Origin: Apostichopus japonicus
Lineage: Eukaryota; Echinodermata; Holothuroidea; Aspidochirotida; Stichopodidae
NCBI RefSeq assembly: GCF_037975245.1
Contig: NC_092568.1
Location: 4,163,001 to 4,227,000 of the forward strand
Direction of reading: 5' to 3'
Length of the DNA: 64,000 nucleotides
In this document: positions 60,213 through 64,000 of the stretch, one piece after another
Layout: every line of letters begins with the position of its first letter
Numbering within the stretch: the stretch's first letter is position 1
The notes under the pieces: model-generated
Seen by the model: the letters and a program-made list of their open reading frames with translations, nothing else
The model's database searches: none
What the model was told of the DNA's origin: nothing
Translations under genes and position numbers: made by a program

Positions 60213-60282
60213 ATCACTCCCCCCTTCACCCCCACCCCTCCCCCCTTCACCCCCACCCCTCCCCCCTTCACCCCCACCCCAA
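60213..60282 (+). repeat. CCCCCTTCACCCCCACCCCT tandem repeat
   Basis: Three near-identical 20-base C-rich units lie in the intron before the kinase exon. The glycine-rich minus-strand frames come from this. Confidence 0.95.
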
Positions 60283-60729
60283 TAAAAAGGAAAACTCTTT
60301 TCAAAAATCACGTTTTGTGATAAAAAGCTATCAAAATACACTAATACCTTCCTACTCACATACTTTGACAATAAGCAAAGAACATTTAAATTTGTGATCC
60401 TAATATAATCCCACTGTTGATCCCCATTCAATCCATAGATTAGTTTATATTAGTTTAGCTATTGGTGATGCTATGGCTCCTTCAAATTGATATGGAGAGC
60501 AATTTGTTTTCATTTGAATTAAACATTTTTAAGAAGAGATAGACTGACTCAATAGCTGATATGGGTAACAATGTCCCAAATGTTTTAAAACTCTCCTTTT
60601 CTCTATATCCCCCCCCCCTCTCCAAAAGAATCCCATTAGCCTGAAAGTTATCACTGTTCAAAATTTTGTAAACCATGTAATATGATGTAATCTAAAATCA
60701 CGTCTCAAATTGCTCGCTTCCTTATGCAG

Positions 60730-60980
60730 TAGTGCAACATCAGACCACTTAACCTTGAGTGACTTCCACAAATCTGTGATGTTGGCAGACCACTGGGAGT
60801 TTGACCCGATGAGACTGCGATTAGGTACCTCCTTAGGGAAAGGTGCGTTCGGTCAGGTGGTGGAGGGATTTCTGGAAGGTCGCAGTTGCGTTCGGCAGAG
60901 CAGCAAGTCTGGCTGGGAATGGGTGCCTCAAGACACCGGTAATAAGGATGTTCTAAAGGTAGCAGTTAAACTCTTGAAAG
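60730..60980 (+). CDS. Receptor kinase exon 13 (tyrosine kinase N-lobe)
   Basis: The acceptor CTTCCTTATGCAG opens in phase 2 on SSATSDHLTLSDFHKSVMLA. Then comes DHWEFDPMRLRLG, the glycine-rich loop LGKGAFGQVVEG (GxGxFGxV) and VAVKLLK with the ATP-anchoring lysine, ending at GAAAG|GTTCGT in phase 1. WEF before the first beta strand and GAFGQVVEG are typical of the PDGFR/VEGFR, FGFR and Ret group. The segment between the glycine loop and VAVK (FLEGRSCVRQ...GNKDVLK) is about 30 residues, longer than the usual 12-20, and contains GWEWVPQDTG. The alpha-C helix, HRD and DFG motifs are not in the window, so catalytic competence cannot be judged. Confidence 0.95.
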
Positions 60981-61163
60981 GTTCGTGCCAGCTTTACTTG
61001 CCGCGAAGAAAGAAAGTGTAGTTGCTATCTTCCTACTTCACAAGGAAGCATTATATGCAGTCTTCAAGGGTTATTCCGATATTTGAAGTTCAGTGTTTAT
61101 TTTACACACATGGTTGTAGCACCTTATGATCAAGACCATATATCCTAATAGAATTTTGTCTCA

Positions 61164-61450
61164 TGGGCATAAATAATAATAATAATTTATTCTTATATAG
61201 TGCTTTACATCAAAGAATGATCTCAAAGCACTTCACAAAAACCCATAAAATATTACAACTTAAAATTAAAACAGCTTAAAAATAAAACAGCCTAAAAATA
61301 TTGCATCCTAAAAATTACAAAATATTAATCAATATCCTAACAATAATTATTAAAGCAATAAAATTCAGAAATTAAAGACGAAAGCAATAAAATATGACAG
61401 CTACAATAAAACTTAAATACTAAACTATTACAGCCGAAAATTAGTAACAA
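61164..61450. mobile_element. Retroelement-tail-like repeat starting with (AAT)n
   Basis: An AATAATAAT run is followed by TTATTCTTATATAGTGCTTT and CTCAAAGCACTTCAC. This is a GTGCTTT/AAAGCAC self-complementary pattern, recalled as common at the ends of dispersed repeats in marine animals, and it is followed by A-rich AAAATTAAAACAGC repeats. Confidence 0.5.
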
Positions 61451-61794
61451 TTAGACTATCAAAATAAAAATAGAAAAGTAAGCATTGGGAAAGAACAGAG
61501 TTTATTCAGTTTAGTATAAATGTCATCATAGCATCGGAGCTGAAAACAGTTGTTGCTTTTTCTTTACAATGCACAAATCATTGGCCTACCAAGGATCATT
61601 CGTAAATGTAAAGAAGATGTTTGCATTTTGTAATCTATTTCTGTCCATTTTCTACAAATTTTAACAGCAAAGTTTTGCTCAAAGTTCTGTAGCAAATAGT
61701 CCAAGTAATGCGTCCATTTTTGGATGGTTCCCGGAAAGAGAAACCAAAAGCTAAATTGCCAAATTGTGAGCCAAGTTGTGAGGGGGTCTGTGGA

Positions 61795-61855
61795 TCGCAA
61801 AGTTGGCAATGACTATAATGCAGATCGCAAAGTTGGTAATTACTGTAATGGTTAG
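61795..61855 (+). repeat. Short tandem duplication GATCGCAAAGTTGG(C/T)AAT
   Basis: Two copies at about 61795 and 61826, each followed by ACTATAATG or ACTGTAATG. Confidence 0.8.
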
Positions 61856-62604
61856 ATTCGTCCAACTTTAACAGCAACTTACAGAAACGCTGTACTCAAA
61901 GCCGAAGATTTCGTTGGTACAAATCCTTCGGCCAGCGACCGCAGACCATCATTTCTCAAAATGGTTGTCATTACTAAAATCGTAGGGTCTGTACTGTTTG
62001 TCAATGTTAGAAAAGACATTCAACAGGTAGAATAAACTAAACAAAGGAATATTAAAATCAGTACTTGGTACTATTAAATGTAAAGTGAATGTTGATAATA
62101 TTGTGTAGTTAACACGTTTTTTAATGTTAAAATATGTTTTGTCTTAGACATGCATTGGTAACCCTGTATACAATAGTCCTTGTACAATAAGCTATTGTTA
62201 ATACTATTATGTTGATAGGGGTAATATAAGTTTGCTTTAAAGAAAAACAAAGTGGAAATGTAATCCATAGCGAAAATAAATGCTTGCATGGCAGAAGATT
62301 TATGAGAGACACACATATTTTGCTATCTATTCTGAAATAAGGTTCTCATTCGGCTACTCAGAGATGTATATTACCTGCCAAACTTACGCATTATGAGTAG
62401 AACCTATCTGACAATCCTTACGCTGTACAGCTAGGTAGGACCTTGTAATGTCATCTGCGAATTAATCAGGTCACACATCTGGAGTGTATGCATGCTTAGT
62501 TCTTCATTACTGCCCTCTTTTTGGGAAACATTTCATACTATTGTTTGAATTTATCAAATTGGATGTTAGTTGGCAAGTAATTAAATGATTCCACTAGAGT
62601 TAAC

Positions 62605-62875
62605 ACCAGTGCTATGGTCGAGTGGATGAACGAGGCAGCACTACAAGCATCAGAATCTCGCTTCTGAGAGGCTGTGGGCTTGATCCCTGACCTGCAAAAG
62701 TAAGGTCGGGTGTTCATCAAGGAGATATCCATGGTTTTGCCCATCTGAAAATTGTCTTCCAAATTCTGCATAATCGATAAAGGGTTTAAGAAAACTTTGT
62801 AAATTAGATGGCCACCTTATGTGAAGTGTAAGGTAAAAGCCATTCAGCTTAATATCCCACATGCATATAAAGCTA
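62605..62875 (+). mobile_element. Second tRNA-derived SINE
   Basis: An A-box-like TGGTCGAGTGGATGAACG (62615-62632) and a B-box-like GGGCTTGATCCC (62676-62687) are separated by an extended variable arm, as in tRNA-Ser/Leu. The body carries TGTTCATCAAGGAGATATCC and the end carries CAGCTTAATATCCCACATGC. It differs from the SINE at 46981, so two families are present. Confidence 0.7.
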
Positions 62876-64000
62876 CTTAATTATTATTGCTATGATTAGA
62901 ACTTTTATTTCATGTACAGTAGGTTAAACAATATCCCATTTCTCAATTGGTGTGAACCAAATAATCTTCTTTTACTATGTCTCCCTCCCATGTTCCTTTT
63001 GGAGGTTTCTGGTTTGTTTGCTTTGCTGTTTTCTGACATTTCTCACCATGTTATAATATGGATCTGATCTTGTTAAGCTGTTTATTAGTGAGAAACAGAC
63101 AATTGACAAGTGTCAGTCATAAATCTTTCAAGACATTTTTCTTTGAATGTGTGTCTTGTTTTCCAGATCTGAAAAGCATTAAGAATTGACATTCTTAGTG
63201 ACATTCAACAGGATACGATGCTGTGTTTTTATCGTTGCTGTAGTTTCGAAGCTAAAACTTCCAGTTTCAGATAAATTCTTGGTTTATAGGATGTTGTTTT
63301 GCCAAGTGGAACTGCAATTACACCATCGCATACAAACTCTAGGAATTACTTGCAGCACGTGTTAATATCTTAAAAGTCAAATTACCGTCCGACCATCGTC
63401 AGAGTGGTTGTTATGGTGATTTTGCCTTCATGGACCTCTCCGCTCAGATAATGACAAGATAATAAATGACATGATAAAACCTAAGATATATGTAGAATTA
63501 ATTCGATTGGTCGATGGTTATTATCTTCTCCATTCCTAAACTTATTCTTTGCGAAACATATCAGTCGTGAGTCGGGTTATAATTTCTGTGATGGGAGGGT
63601 CCGATTCTGGCTGAAATAGTTAACAATAATACTAAAATCATCTGTGAAGATAGCACGGCAGAGCCAGTTGTCAATTTGAAGCACCCACTTTATATCAGTG
63701 AAGGTCATAAAGACAGGTTTAATAATGGACATGATGTTAAAACACAAAATGTTCCACGAAGGTTAAAGCTTGTTTTAGCTGAGATACTTTGCATTCATCA
63801 AAGGGGTTCAAGGGTGAAGGGGTGGGAGAGAAAAAATTAGCACACCTTCTTATGCCTGTGGACTTCCCATCTCAAACAGCAGCAAAGTATTCACATTATC
63901 CCATTTTGGTGTACATGTTTTCTTTGTATGTGTTCGTAGAGTGCTCCCACTGTAGTCACAAACTCCTCCTCTAGGCATCACATGCAAATCATGTGATCAG

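Larger units (their letters stand above)
60981..64000 (+). other. Intron of the receptor kinase gene, running off the window
   Basis: No exon for the alpha-C helix, catalytic loop or activation loop was found on the + strand, so at least 3 kb of intron follows exon 13. Repeats at 61164, 61795 and 62605 are listed separately. Confidence 0.6.

Noticed and set aside
60171-60431. Glycine-rich minus-strand frames
   Set aside because: They are generated by the C-rich 20-bp tandem repeat at 60213-60282.
63789-63974. Possible further kinase exon near the right edge
   Set aside because: The peptide has no alpha-C helix, HRD or DFG-like motif and no matching phase-1 acceptor.

Overview
The window is AT-rich animal nuclear DNA. 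It has spliced exons, very large introns, microsatellites, minisatellites, SINEs, a LINE relic and several families of small inverted-repeat transposons. There is no sign of bacterial or organellar organisation. The repeat types (TTAA-flanked MITEs, tRNA-type SINEs, a hammerhead-like retroelement motif, a CAGGGGCG-type element) and the receptor tyrosine kinase suggest a marine invertebrate, perhaps an echinoderm. That taxon is an inference from general impression; no database was consulted.

The one well-supported gene is a receptor tyrosine kinase on the + strand. It covers about 29.7 to 61.0 kb and runs off the right edge. Thirteen exons can be chained with consistent splice phases: 29725-29799 (least certain), 46867-46903, 47841-47956, 50759-50882, 51327-51407 (or -51500), 52003-52097, 53067-53129, 54456-54528, 54928-55130, 57310-57366, 58571-58652, 59716-59905 and 60730-60980. 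In order they encode a short cysteine-containing N-terminal segment, a divergent glycosylated ectodomain with fibronectin III-like pieces, one transmembrane helix, a juxtamembrane region, and the kinase N-lobe (glycine loop and VAVK lysine). The signal peptide exon and the rest of the kinase were not found, so the gene is partial at both ends. Its ligand and exact family cannot be read from this sequence.

Region 0-4.1 kb holds one possible first coding exon for a very basic uncharacterised protein (1635-1825). Around it lie two unusual dispersed motif families: seven copies of a TGTCCCATCAGTCACAG motif (1420-3591), and eight copies of a GGGGTAAAAAAAAACAA motif in two flanking clusters (491-896 and 3829-4063). 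Region 4.1-29.7 kb looks non-coding. It holds a truncated foldback-element copy, a hammerhead-like motif (6597-6636), a 1 kb minisatellite (9.1-10.1 kb), a diverged direct repeat with CRE-like sites (13.77-13.99 kb), a TTAA-type MITE (26.6-27.0 kb) and a foldback element with perfect 36-bp arms (28.6-28.8 kb).

The presumed 17 kb first intron of the kinase gene (29.8-46.9 kb) contains four minisatellites, two further MITEs and a three-level nest of inverted-repeat elements (35.97-37.65 kb). The later introns carry a SINE, two copies of a second MITE family, an antisense LINE relic next to a long (TA)n tract, and a roughly 70-bp minisatellite. The last 3 kb is intron with a repeat tail and another SINE.
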